This document shows, piece after piece, positions 49,284-61,212 of a DNA stretch of 64,000 nucleotides. Source of the stretch: Nyssa sinensis (taxonomy: Eukaryota; Streptophyta; Magnoliopsida; Cornales; Nyssaceae). A program made the translations under genes and the position numbers. The notes beneath the pieces were generated by a model. That model saw only the letters and a program-made list of their open reading frames with translations, made no database searches and was not told the DNA's origin. The stretch's first letter is position 1; every line of letters begins with the position of its first letter. Location of the stretch: positions 5,790,062 to 5,854,061 of the forward strand of contig CM018031.1 of assembly GCA_008638375.1 (NCBI GenBank), written 5' to 3'.

Positions 49284-51580
49284 GTGTTTAGTAAACAAAG
49301 TTCAAAATTAATTATGAAATAAGAATTTTGCATAATATATATTAAATATTATAAAGCCAGCCTTTAAAGAAGCCATGAAGACGTATAAATTAATATTTAA
49401 TAAAATAATGATAGAAAAAATAAAAATAAAAATGTTAGAAACTTAAAAAGACTGAAATAGTAAATCTATATTAGAACATTTTTATATCAATCAAGGGGAT
49501 ATGAGCAATTATTAATGGCATTAGGAGGTTGTACCTCCACTTGCTTTTCCTTTGCTTTCAAGAGTCCATCCAAACAACTAAAATTGTGTTGAGGCCGCAG
49601 TTCCTATTTCCTGTTTGTTTTAAAGATGGCCGACTGTTTCCCTCATCCTAGGACTATTCAATTTTGAACAAGATTTAAGCACAATTAAGAAAGAGTAAGG
49701 TGCTCGTTGGTAGGTGGTGTATAATTGTAGGTGGTTGGGAGTTATAGAAGGCGGTGGAAAAAATTGAAGTATCCATATAAGGAAGACAGAGATGCAAGGA
49801 GAGCCTGAAAAAAATGTTTGCAAGGGAGAGTCGGAGCACTCCAAGATGGACTTTTACTAATTTTGGCTCTTATTATGTTAGTTGCCCAGGATCCGTCAAC
49901 CCACCCATATCCATCTAATAATTAAGGGGTTGAGTTGTCTTATTTTTCTAAATGGGTCAAAAATGAGTTGGATTCAAATAATCTGACATTTTAGAGTGGG
50001 TTGAAAATGGGTTAGAGATGGATTGGGATGGATCACTATATAACATTAAATTTGGGGTTACTTCATTTACTGTTACACTCCGCATCTCTTTGTCTTCGTC
50101 TCGGTCCCTCTCCTGCTCTGTTTCAGTCTCGGTCTAGCACATGAATTTAAATCACGGTCGCGTTGTAATGGCATCGGGAGACCCATTTTAACAAGAAAAT
50201 GAATGTGCATGTACTAGTAATATATAAATCTGTGAGAAAGATTGTTAAGTGAGGTTGTTATTATTATTTTTTTGCCCTTGAGTTACTTCTTCAAATGACT
50301 GAACTGTTGTGTTCATTTAGTAAGTACCATTGGGCTCTTATGAAGCTAAAATATGGTTGCATCATTTTTAGTGCTAGCCTTATGGGCCATCAGTTACTCA
50401 GTTTGGGCTAGATGTGCCTTAGGTTTATAGTGATTCACTTTGGGTTAGATCTTAGAGTTGTTATTTGCCACTAAAAATACATGAAGGGAAGTAACAACTT
50501 TAGGATAATGCATCTTGTCACACCTCAAATACTCACAGGCAATTTTTTTTTTTTTTAAATATTGGTCAATTTGATTTTATGCTAAGTGTATAATCTTTAC
50601 AACATATTCTAATTTACCATTTATAATTGACCCTTACTAATTTATTTTTAATAACTTAATAATACTTAAAAATTAATAAATTTTTTAGGTACCAACTTTG
50701 TTTAATGGTGAATAATTAATATTCTACTATTTAAACTTAATAATTTTTTGACAATATATTTTTATAATATTAATTATTAAAATAGGAAATTACACATATA
50801 CATGTATATGTTATATAAAACCTTTTAATATCATTAATTTTTTAGTAATAAAAAAAGAATCAAAAGCTTTTTTATAACTTAAATTAGATGGAACACAAAA
50901 AAAAAATTCTATGAAAACAGTCTACCACTCTTAGGAATAAAGTATACATGACCAATTTTTAAAAACAAATATTTCAATATTTAGTGGGTCTAATTGGGAC
51001 TCATTGTAAAACTAAAATCATAGAGGTTGTCACATGCATGTGACGGACACATGAAATAACTTTTAGGGACAGAGTTGACTGAAGCATGAAGCTAACAAAA
51101 CAATCATTTTAAACCCCACAAAAAGAAAAGGCCCAGAGTTTTTAGGTATTTATAGTATAATAATCAAATTAGAAGTCTAACATTAATAAAAGTATAACTC
51201 TACACAAGACCCCAAATTTTATGTATTTACAATATAATTAAATTAGAAGTCTAAAATTAATAAAAATCTAACTTTATAAAAAATGTCTCGTAAAGAGTCT
51301 ATGAAAAAAAAATTAATTCTATTAATAGAATTTTATTCGTATTGTACTCTATTTTTTTTTATTTCTATCCATTAAGATAAAAAAAAAATTATATAAAAAT
51401 TTTATTAGTAGAGTTTTATTCAATGTATAGTTCTCTTGTTAAAAAATAATTAAGTTTTATATTACAAAAATAAAAATATAATATATATATATATATATAC
51501 ACACACACATGCATAGAAAATAAAGTAAAAATTTACATTAATATTAAAAAAAAAAAGTATCATTTAGAGTCCCTACTTTC
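49284..51580. other. Intergenic DNA, no gene seen
   Basis: AT-rich, with (TA)n and (CA)n near 51479-51509. No recognised gene or element ends. Confidence 0.45.
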
Positions 51581-51815
51581 TCATTTTAAGCATCTAATTA
51601 TACGGAGTCGGCCTATATGAGAGAGAAGGCTTTTAATAACTGGCTTTCGTGGCTTATGTTCCGGTGGCCTCTTCTCAATTGGAGGCGGCTTGTGAACTGG
51701 ACTGGGAGGCTTGTGCTCATATGAGGGTGGTTTTTGGTAATCAGCAAGGGAGAAATTGGTTAGAACCACCACTCCAAGAAACAACACCGGAGAGTATGTA
51801 GTAGAATGTAGACGT
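51581..51815 (-). pseudogene. Proline-rich cell-wall protein, dead copy 1 of the PRP array
   Basis: On the minus strand, LFLGVVVLTNFSLADYQKPP is the end of a secretory signal peptide followed by mature sequence (EHKPPSPVHKPPPIEKRPPEHKP) matching the two PRP genes downstream. The copy is short (about 68 codons) and loses the repeat after about 45 residues. The start codon aligned with the other two genes has become ACG (51815-51813), the reading frame shifts before the signal peptide core, and the CCTTTTATAATGG TATA region of its paralogues is replaced by 'cctttttttttc' near 51860. It is therefore very unlikely to be expressed as protein. Confidence 0.8.
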
Positions 51816-52323
51816 CTGTGGGCTATAATAGTGCAAACCTTGAAGAAATTGAGTGTCCTTTTTTTTTCTTCTTTTGGTTGACGTTAAAGAGAAAGTATTT
51901 GGTGTCCTTGACCACCACTTAATAGTACGATGTCTATAAAATATGTAATGAGACGTAATTTACATGTCACTCTATTAGGGATATGATCATGTTGGTGGCT
52001 CAGGACACCGAAAATATTTCCGAGATTAAGGAGAGATTGTTCCCAGGAATCTTAAGCCTTCTCACAACCTGACACTAGATGCAAACTACTCAATACTTTA
52101 TCTCATTCTCACATGTTCATCCTGACACTTAAAGTCGGACTTTTTCATTGAAAATGATGAGGTGATACCAATTGAGTGTCCTTCTACAGTGAGTCGGGGA
52201 TGTTATGGGCTAGATACAATTGTCAACATCCTATTCATTTTGCTTTCATACTCGATAGAAATATTTCAATACAAGATTTTGTATTCTTTTGATCGAACCA
52301 CAGATGGAATTAGCTAGTAACTA

Positions 52324-52362
52324 AGGACCCTGGCACCCGCTGAGTTCAAAAGTTTGACTGAG
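52324..52362 (+). repeat. PRP upstream block, copy a
   Basis: 'ggaccctggcacccgctgagttcaaaagtttgac': one of six copies of a block with core TGAGTTGAAAAGTTTGRC. It lies about 510 bp upstream of the dead PRP copy. A second copy (b) follows at 53225-53262 ('taggccccactgagttgaaatgctggac'). Confidence 0.6.
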
Positions 52363-52399
52363 GAGCTAGGTATTGTCTTTTTCCCTTGTAAAATTTGGT

Positions 52400-55300
52400 T
52401 GATTACATAATTACATTCTATCTTTCCAAAAATTTAATATTGTCTGTTACAGTATGCTATTGTTGAAAAATTGCACATCCTGCATTCACGTTTCGTGATT
52501 TCCCACATAGGTGGCAACTTTTTTTTTTTAATGTTTTTTGTTTTTGATAATAGAGCAGAACTGATTAACCGTTTTGCTTAGAAAGTACGGACGTAAATAG
52601 CTTCGACTCCTAAAATGTTTTTATGTGGTTTTTAATTATAAATGAAGTGAGGCACCTGTTAAACAAAGAACCTTTAAAAAATACCTCCAAAATGTTAGCA
52701 GCTTAGTGATGGGATGGGACAGATAGTCCAAAAAAATATTTACAAAAAAAAAAAAAAACACAGACGACAAAAATTCAAAAAAAGAAAACAAAAATAAAGT
52801 TGAAGATTATGTCTAAAGAAACTGTGGACCTCGACAATTTTGGTGACATTGATGATAAAGAACTATATTTCCAAGAGGTTCTAACTAGTTCGATCCACGT
52901 CAAATACATGATTTGTCTTATGTGATATGCAATTCTTGGAAATGGTGAATTAAATTCAGAAATTTCTCTGACAAACATGTACTCAAACAATTTTAGTTTA
53001 ATTATTCAAAACTCCAGTAAGTGTTATCTAGGAAATTTAAAGCTACTTTTATGTGTTATATAAAGTCTAGATGTAGTAGACAAATTTATTGTTTAACATA
53101 CACACACACATCTATATTTGTCCATTGATTTTTATTACTTATGTTTAGATTCCTGGGCACTACCACTTTAAAGTATGATTTTTTTATTTTTTTTTTTTAT
53201 ATTCTGATCTGAGAATGGATTCAGTAGGCCCCACTGAGTTGAAATGCTGGACGATATGAGGCCTTTGGGGCTCAATGACGACAATCTGCCCTCAGATTTT
53301 GCATGGTTCTATAATTTCTATCCGTCGGCACAATAAAGGTAGCATTTTAGAAGGATGGAGGTTGAAATTTTGGCTCACAGTGGATCTGCATGTTGACTCT
53401 AGCAGAAACCGTTGGCCCAAAGAAATAACTAGAATTGACAGTATCCTTCCTTGATGATGTTGAATTCTTCATGGAGTAATACTTGAACTGTTGAAAAAGA
53501 TATCAGACATATACATCTGTTTGATATTTTCATTTTTCTATTTCTCGTACGTGGCGGTGAGTTTCGAAATCAAGATTTTTACATATTTTGTTGCTATGTT
53601 AAATTATCAATTATTCTAGTTATTGGCAATTGTGTAACTTAAATATTTAAAATGTTGAAATAACAGTATTGAATGCAGTTATACTACAGAACAGAGTGAA
53701 GGGAAACTTGTCCAATTGGACCGAGGCGTGTTTAAGGACATTATTCTTAAGAGTAGTTTTTCATCCTTCGGAGACCATATCTTGGTGCAGTAAGTTCTGG
53801 CAAGGACTACTAGACTAAATGGGATGAAACTGGTATGGAAAGAAATGAAAGGTCAAGATTGCAAAACGTGCTTCTGATTAATTGATTTTCCACTTTCATT
53901 AGACTTGGGCTTGCCACAAGAACGCGTAGGTTTGCCCATGTCTTAATTGTATGTACCCAACTCACAAGGATGAAGTGTATATAAAGTTTTACCAAGGTTT
54001 CAACGTTGGAGAAAACTCTTTTTCAAGAGCTTTTAAAGAATTCTCAAGAACCCAATGCAACAAGAGAGCTGGACTAAGTTTGGCTTTGAAATACACTATC
54101 TAACGCACGAGATACAACATAATATTCTAACAAACTCATGTGGTACCCTTCTGAAGCTGATATATCAGCCAACTCTATTTGCTAATCCAAGAATGATGAG
54201 AATAGGGGTATAAGTAAATAGTATATACTGTATAAAAGATAGAAACAGATTTAGGTGCATAAAATCAGAAATGTGGAACTTTAGAGGGCGAAAACCCAGC
54301 CTTGTAGGATGAGATGATCAACAATAAAGAGACTCAAAATTTTGTTGCAGAGGGTTATGTTGCTTCTATATGTGATTACTGAAAGGTCTTGCAAGATGAT
54401 GAGGACCATAATACCCTGTACAGGAATTTTTACCGACTGGGTAGGACTTGGGAAATGTATCGAGGAGAAACTATAGCAAAAAGAAGGAAAACAAACAAAC
54501 AAATACCCATATGCATGATTCAAAAACTAGACAGGTTAGCCAACTCGAGTTGGGTTGTCGAATATTATACAGTTGACAGGTTACAGATCCTGCAAATCCA
54601 TATAAATGGTTTTTGTTCTAAATAATTTGCTTTCTACCCCAAACATACATACATCTATGCATCACAGTCCTTTCTTTGATTGAAAATTTTCCCAAAATCG
54701 GCTCCTAATAGAAGATTTTTGATATCTGAGCAATATCTTGTTAATACTAATGAAGCTGAAAAGTTACGCTCCCACGACATTTCCTTGCGATTAGGTGAGA
54801 AACAACGTATATTTTTTGTCATCTATATTAGAGTCGGATTAAAGAGGCCAAATGAGTCATTAAATTTATATTACTTACCTTCTATGAGCTTTTATCTGTT
54901 CATACCAGTTGATAGTTTCAGTTCAACACACAAATATACCAATATCTTTAATCTTTATATTCACTCTTATAGATCCTGTTTACCATTTTTTTTTCTTTTG
55001 GGCAGCAAGATTATGAATCTTGTTACTGTTATAAACATAATATCTGTTATTATTGCTTTTTTCCTTATTTCATGTCATGGTTACATCATGTGACTTTCAC
55101 TAAGGTTTTAGTATTTATGAATTTATTGAAACCCATTATCAATAAAAGAAATCAGCTGGGTATCGAAAGACAAAATTTCAACAACTTATGAGCTTGTTTT
55201 GTAATCCAAAAGGCACCAAAAGGTCTATATATAGATTATAGATATTACTGTAGATTGTACTCACTGCTTTACACAAGAAGTAGGATATGTTCATCAGCTA

Positions 55301-55427
55301 TATATAAAGAACATATAACACTCTGATTAATGCCATGAGCGCATTCATATATCACAGTAGTAGCAGGGATTGATATAATGGAAAACAAAGTGCAAAACCA
55401 TTCAGCAATGGCTCTTATTTTTAGCAT
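52400..55427. other. Intergenic DNA between PRP copies 1 and 2
   Basis: Contains PRP upstream block b (53225-53262) and no recognised gene. A 137-codon plus-strand frame at 54680-55093 ends in a hydrophobic stretch (MNLVTVINIISVIIAFFL), but nothing supports it as a gene. Confidence 0.4.
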
Positions 55428-55548
55428 CTAATCTATATCTATCCATATGAACTCAGTTGGCCGAGATGGAGGCTTGTAGTGTGGACTAGGTGGCTTCTTA
55501 TTTGGTGTTGGAGGCTTCATCTTCGGCGGTGGCTTGTGGAAGTCTTCA

Positions 55549-56076
55549 CTAATTCTCTACCGGAGGGTGTCCGGGGTAAGGTGGTGATGGCTTGTGGATT
55601 GGTGGTGGTGGTCTCACAATTCTGGGCGGCAGGGTGGGTGGCTTGTGGACGGGTGGTGGTCTCACAATTATGGGAGGCAGGGTGGGTGGCTTGGGGATAG
55701 GTGGTGGCTTCACCAGTGGTGGAAGCTTGTAAACAGGCTTTGGTGGCTTTTCTAATTTGGAAGGTTTGTAAACTGAGGTTGGTGGCTTGTGCACCGGCGG
55801 TGGGAATTTGAGTGGGGGTGGCTTGTAAAATGGCTTTGGTGGCAATTTGAAGGGGGGAGGCTTATAATAAACAGGCTTCGGTGGGAATATGAGTGGGGGT
55901 GGCTTGAAAAAAGGCTTTGGTGGCCATTTGAATGGGGGTGGCTTGAAAAAAGGAATCGGTGGTTTGTGCAGCGGCGGTGGCAATTTGATTGGGGGAGGCT
56001 TGGGGTAATGAGCAAGAGAGGGAGTGGTGAGAGCCACCACCCCAAGGAACAAAAGCACAAGATATTTGAGAGACAT
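55549..56076 (-). CDS. Secreted repetitive proline-rich protein (PRP copy 2), C-terminus frameshifted
   Basis: A cell-wall structural protein exported through the ER. From ATG 56076 it is 175 residues: a signal peptide at 1-22 (MSLKYLVLLFLGVVALTTPSLA), then repeats such as FKPPPFKWPPKPF, KPPPLKFPP and VHKPPTLPPRIVRPPP. An in-frame ATG at 56097 exists but falls about at the predicted transcription start, so 56076 is preferred. The frame stops just after YPGHPPVEN, where copy 3 continues NAEDLYKPPKK. One extra T (plus-strand AA at 55551-55552) causes the stop. Without it the frame would continue EDFHKPPPKMKPPTPNKKPP and end at 55428 (about 215 residues). Either C-terminal truncation or a base-calling error. 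Confidence 0.88.
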   Translation of the reverse strand: MSLKYLVLLFLGVVALTTPSLAHYPKPPPIKLPPPLHKPPIPFFKPPPFKWPPKPFFKPPPLIFPPKPVYYKPPPFKLPPKPFYKPPPLKFPPPVHKPPTSVYKPSKLEKPPKPVYKLPPLVKPPPIPKPPTLPPIIVRPPPVHKPPTLPPRIVRPPPPIHKPSPPYPGHPPVEN

Positions 56077-56118
56077 CTTTGGGCTCTGATGGTGCAAAAT
56101 CTAAGCACAGATCAGTGG

Positions 56119-56130
56119 CCTTTTATAATG
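56119..56130 (-). promoter_or_regulatory. TATA box of PRP copy 2
   Basis: CATTATAAAAGG on the minus strand, 43-55 bp before ATG 56076. The same ATTATAAAAGG occurs at 63119-63129 before PRP copy 3, which supports both promoter assignments. Confidence 0.65.
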
Positions 56131-56350
56131 GGTTTGTGCATTATTAGCAAGACATGTGTTAACACTACATTCAAAAAAAAAATTATTATAAAACGTCGGT
56201 AATGGCTAGGGTCTTCGTATCCGCTGGCACTTGAACTCTATTCTTTTCTTAGGAGAATAAACAAGAAATATTATTGACAAAGGTAGATTATGAAAGTATC
56301 TCTGCATAAAATTTTGTATTATCTTGGTTGGCCCGTAAATGTGATGGCGT

Positions 56351-56395
56351 CTGTTTGGGGCCAATGAGTTGAAAACATGGACAACTTACCCATGG
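56351..56395 (+). repeat. PRP upstream block, copy c
   Basis: 'ctgtttggggccaatgagttgaaaacatggacaacttacccatgg', about 275 bp upstream of the PRP copy 2 start. Part of the six-copy set. Confidence 0.6.
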
Positions 56396-56519
56396 CTGGT
56401 CCTCACATTATTGATCGAAACTCTAATCCCTTTTGTCATTTGCGCCATGGCTTCTTAATGATGTAAAATAAGTGGTTGGAAAATTCATGCAATAATAGAA
56501 AAGATAGAAAGTTGAAATT

Positions 56520-56900
56520 AAAACTAAATTATCTTATCAAAGTAGTTAAAATTGGTCATTTTAATATATGCATATTAAAAATCTCGTATTTTGATGTCAG
56601 GATAAAAAAAATTTGTATATATACATCAATATACACATACAATGACAGTAATTTGTTACTGTATTTTTTCAATTATTTTACTTATTTTCAATTTTGAGCT
56701 CAATTACAAAAGGTCTCGACTTTGATTTTATTCAATTTTTTTTTTCCAAGTCTTATTAAGATTAGTATAAGAGTTCTGATTTCTTCAACAACTTAGTAAT
56801 TTCTCATTTTTTAAATGTGATTTAAATATATCTTCATTATTCAAATTTTAATTTTAAAGAATTTATTATCTTATTCGGATTGTTTTCCTTTTTCAATATT
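56520..56900 (+). repeat. Dispersed repeat related to 27120-27500
   Basis: A diverged copy of the possible old LTR at 27120-27500; shared motifs in order include 'tttgattttatt', 'ttaagattagta', 'caacttagtaatttctc' and 'tttaattttaaagaatt'. Confidence 0.45.
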
Positions 56901-58760
56901 GACGTATTCGTCGGTTACCTTCCGTGTTGGGTGACTTAATGTGTAAAATGAATTTAATAAGTGTGAAGTGGCCATTGAAATACAAGTACATGTTCTAATA
57001 TGTAAGTCATGCAAGTCAAAGCTTTGACGGTGAGGGGTGTGTGTGTGTGTGTGTGTGTGTGTATAATCGGGCAATTATTTTCATTCTATTAATGAGATTT
57101 TGCACCGTCCAATCATTCTAGATTGCTTGTAGTTGAAAATTACTCATCTTCTTCTTTTTTGATGATTTTTCAGATGGGTTGATAGCTACCAGTGAATGAG
57201 ACACTTCTGCCTGCAAGTTTATCTATCACTCACAAAGAGAGCTTGACATGTTCAAGGTTTTGGGTCTTCACTAAACAAACTATCTCTACATTCTACCATT
57301 AAAATACATATTTCCTTAAATTTTGTGAAAAATAATGTTGTCCTTTCTTTCATATAATTGACTTCTCAATCTGCAATACAATGTATGAGGAGCCTTCAGG
57401 GTCCTCATCCCCTCCAACTTTTCTTTTATTTTTTTATGAATAACTTGCAGGAAGGAGCTAGTAATTTATGTTAAGCGAAATAAAAGTTTTGCTAAATGTT
57501 GAATCAGAAATTTAAAAATTAAAGAAGTACAAAAATTTAACATTGATTGACAATATATTTTTTTTTATCAATAATTAAATTCATTGATATAAAAGAGGAC
57601 CATAGAACACCCAACAAAAACTGAAATCAGACAAGGGCTGGGGATCTTTTCAATTGATAAAAATCTCTCTGTTTCATGGGTTTGTGAATTCTTATCACAC
57701 TTCCGCAACGTTTTTTTTGTAACATGAATTTAAGCTTGTTGAAATAGCTTCATTTAAATTGTTGATTTATTCTTTAACAATTTAAATTTTGGAGTAAACA
57801 ATGATTTAACATAACATCATAAGTCTAATTCTAAGAAATCTTGGATTCGAATCTGTTATTCGGTACAAGGTTTGTACTATCTTGTCCTATTTTGTTAGAA
57901 TTTTGAATATATGATTCTAAATCAGGAATATATATATATATAGTGGATAAATATACTGATTTACTTTGAAATTTTTGAAATAATATTGAATACTTTTAAT
58001 TATTTTTATTGACAAATTATAAAGACATTCTCTCCAACTTTATTTGTTTTCAGACTGTCACTTTCGTGTTTATTTAAAGTCATGATTTACCAACCAAATT
58101 AGGGTTCTAACCAGAATTAACAGTCATGATTCTAAAGCATAAAAAAGATCATTGATGCTGATTATTTGGAAAAGGTTGCTTTTTATTGCAGCGGATGACA
58201 TTTGCATGAACTGAGACACCTGCATTTTTGTCCCAACTATCACGCCCACGGGCCACAGACACCAAATTCTGAAGCGATCCAAACTAAGTTCCCATAAACG
58301 ACGTTTGGGGCCTCTCTTGTTTTTTCTTTTCCCGCCAAGAGCCCATGGTTACTGCCGAGAATTGATTCTGGGCTTCAGACGGAGGTTCGGGCTGGATAAT
58401 GCTCCGCCATACATGCTTTAAGCGGTTGTAGACTTGTAGGCTAGGGGCATGAGGGAGCATAAGTGAGACTTCATCCAAATGCCTAATTTTACCGACTTAA
58501 AAATTTTGTACTCTTTTTTTTTTTTTAAATGAAAGTGATGGGTTTTATTATTTATATATTATAATCAATAGAAGAGACTTAATAATAATAAGAGCTTATC
58601 AAATATAAGTCCTAAACAGTGTGTAACAGGATAAAATAAATGTTCACATTCCTCGAATGGACGAATGAAAAACTTATACCGAATATTTGTATTTCACCAA
58701 AAATTGTTCCTATATTTTTCCCTTTCCAAAATTAAATACCTACTTGTGATTCCTAAAGAC
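56901..58760. other. Intergenic DNA, no gene seen
   Basis: Contains (GT)n at 57037-57062. A slightly GC-richer patch at 58180-58460 has a 64-codon minus-strand frame without recognised similarity. Confidence 0.4.
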
Positions 58761-58768
58761 AGCAATAT

Positions 58769-58815
58769 CATCTGAGGTCCACAGAGTTGAGAAGTTTGAC
58801 AGTTAGGCAAGGCTG
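58769..58815 (+). repeat. PRP upstream block, orphan copy d
   Basis: 'atctgaggtccacagagttgagaagtttgacagttaggcaagg' with no PRP gene to its left. A further orphan copy (e) lies at 59704-59750 ('tgatcatctagtgtccaataagttgaaaagtttggca'). Confidence 0.6.
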
Positions 58816-59703
58816 TGGGGCAAGGTTACCCACTTTCTTTTCCAAAAGAAAGAAATGTTGGTTGAGTCATTTTTGTCCCCTTCCTTTTCCTTGCTATAGT
58901 CTTGTGTTCCCATTGTGTTAGATTTGAGTATGATTATGCTTTAGTAGACTTTATAGAGGCTAATTAAGCAGCATGACTAAATGTGATCCTAATATGCACG
59001 TGCCTGGCACACATTGATCAAGGCTTGATTAATTTTAGTGGTTCATTATATTTTATAAAAGTTAATTATATATTTCATTATATTTTGTGTTTACAAAAAA
59101 AAAAACTTAGATTAATTTTAGTGGTTCATCAAAAGAGAGTAGATCATATTAGTTCAAATTTATTAATGGTGATTGAAGGTACATTAGGCTTGATACACCT
59201 TAACTACTTATTATCATGTAAGGCGTTGGCATAATTACGTATATGTGGATTTTTTTATTAGCAATTTTTTATGAATTAGAACTTGTGTTTTAGTTATAAA
59301 TATAAGATTTGGTCATATCTTCATTAGACTTAATATCATAAGACAGAGAAGAGAGTAGAAGGTTTTTTCTATCTTCTTATGGACAAATCCTTGTGATCAC
59401 ATCAACAAAAAACAGGTTTTAGATTAATTCATCTTAGCTTCATACATATTATTCATGGATTCAAGTTTGCACCATAATTAAATGTGTGTACATGCTTATG
59501 ACTCTATAGGTGTATTATCAATTTAAATTCTTACATTATGTTATACAGACATAACTTACATGTCGACCTACTATTAGATGGTGATATGATCATACTTTCT
59601 CCTATTCTTGTGCATTTTGCCCTGAAAATAGTTTATAAGAAGTCAATTCAGTGTAAAATTTGACTTTAAGAAGTCAGTACAGTGTAAAATTTGACTTTTT
59701 GAG

Positions 59704-59750
59704 TGATCATCTAGTGTCCAATAAGTTGAAAAGTTTGGCAATTGATCATG
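59704..59750 (+). repeat. PRP upstream block, orphan copy e
   Basis: The closest match to the core (AAGTTGAAAAGTTTGGC). Nearby, 59550-59600 ('aacttacatgtcgacctactattag..ggtgatatgatcat') also resembles 51957-51990 near the dead PRP copy, so the similarity extends beyond the core. No PRP coding sequence remains beside it. Confidence 0.6.
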
Positions 59751-60738
59751 ATTGTGCCGAGTCATTATTAAGTGAGATTGGACTATCCCATGATAGCATA
59801 CTTTTTTAATAACACACACTATCTTGTGTGTTATAATACATTAAAACAGATAAGTCACAACACACATGATATGATATCATTAAAAAAGTACACAACATAA
59901 TGTAACACGTTATATTTATAAGAGTTAAAGAGTACCAATCTAACTAGGAAATAATTACTAATTCGATTAAGAAACTATTAATACTAGTTCAAATAAGATT
60001 AGGAAATCAAAATATCTTTAAAACAGGTTAAAAAATTTCTCAGAGTAAACATTCTTTTTCGTATCGCTTCGGATTAATAAGAATCCGTCGCTTGTTCTAC
60101 ATCAACATGATTGGCCAGTTTTATACGAGAAAACTTCTTGGCAGGGCCTGCCTCCCTGTTTTCTGCTAGTATAAAAGAATTCTAGTAAGCTATGGTCACT
60201 TTTGGTTTCTTCATCTGCAGTGGTTCTGCTCTTGCTCCTACTTTTTCATCAAGTAGAATAAATTTGGCCTTCCTTTTCATGTGCCACAAATGACCTACGA
60301 CGAAGAAGAAGAAGAATTCCTAAAACAAAATGAGAGTTAGCTAACTAACTTTTGGGAGAGACATAATTGACCGCATTGATCTCGGTAGCCATGCCACCAA
60401 AGAAATTTAAAGAACCTAAAAGAACATGAATCATATATTCTGCAGAAACAGTGTGTGAATCACTATGTCAAATGGAATTTGACATCCTTGCTTTCAGAAA
60501 TTTTGTTGCTGTTTTATGTGGTGAGATTTTCTTTGTCAGTGGCCCAACACTGATAGTTACAACCACATGCCCGCACACACTGGAGTCTACGTTTCCCACT
60601 TACGATGGCGACCTTACATATTCTAGACCCCAAGCTACACTAACAAAGACATCTGTACATATGTATATCCATGTTAGTGAAGGACAGAGAGAGAAAAAAA
60701 AAAACTATTTTATATTTATATTTGGTCTGTGACCTAGG

Positions 60739-61212
60739 CCTTAAAATGAATTGGATTCGGATTGATCATGAGTAATCCGAATTTTATTTGTTAAGAAAAT
60801 TATCGGATCGGATCGGATCAGATTTGATCCAATCTAATCCAATCCTATAATAATACTAATATATATTATGTATATAAATTATTATGTTATAATATGTAAC
60901 ATGTAAAATATATAAATTCAAGTCAACTTAACTTAATAAATTCTTATATTTTATAATATTTAATATATTATAAAAATATAAAATATATATCTTAATTAGT
61001 AATATATAAAATTAATATATACGTTATATTTAATCGGATCGAATCGTTAACGGATCAGATTTGCTTAATCCATATTTGATCCATTTAACTAAAGAAGTTA
61101 TCGGATTGGATCGGATCAAAGCAAATTATGGGATCAAATTCTTCGTACCATATCCGAATAAATGGATTAGATTAGATCGAATTTAGATCAAAATCTGATC
61201 TATTGACAATTC
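60739..61212. mobile_element. GATC-rich MITE, probably hAT-like
   Basis: Two arms rich in 'ggatcggatcgg' and 'gatccaatctaatcc' motifs surround an AT-rich core. Terminal sequences 'aattggattcggattgatc' (left) and, reverse-complemented, 'caatagatcagattttgatc' (right) are imperfect inverted repeats. Flanks CTAGGCCT and CTAGGTCC resemble a decayed 8-bp duplication. No coding capacity. Confidence 0.6.

Noticed and set aside
54680..55093. 137-codon frame ending in a hydrophobic segment
   Set aside because: No recognised family, AT-rich codon pattern like the surrounding DNA, no promoter context.
55479..56202. Plus-strand frames rich in Trp, Gly and Arg opposite PRP copy 2
   Set aside because: Antisense shadow of the proline-codon repeats of the PRP gene.
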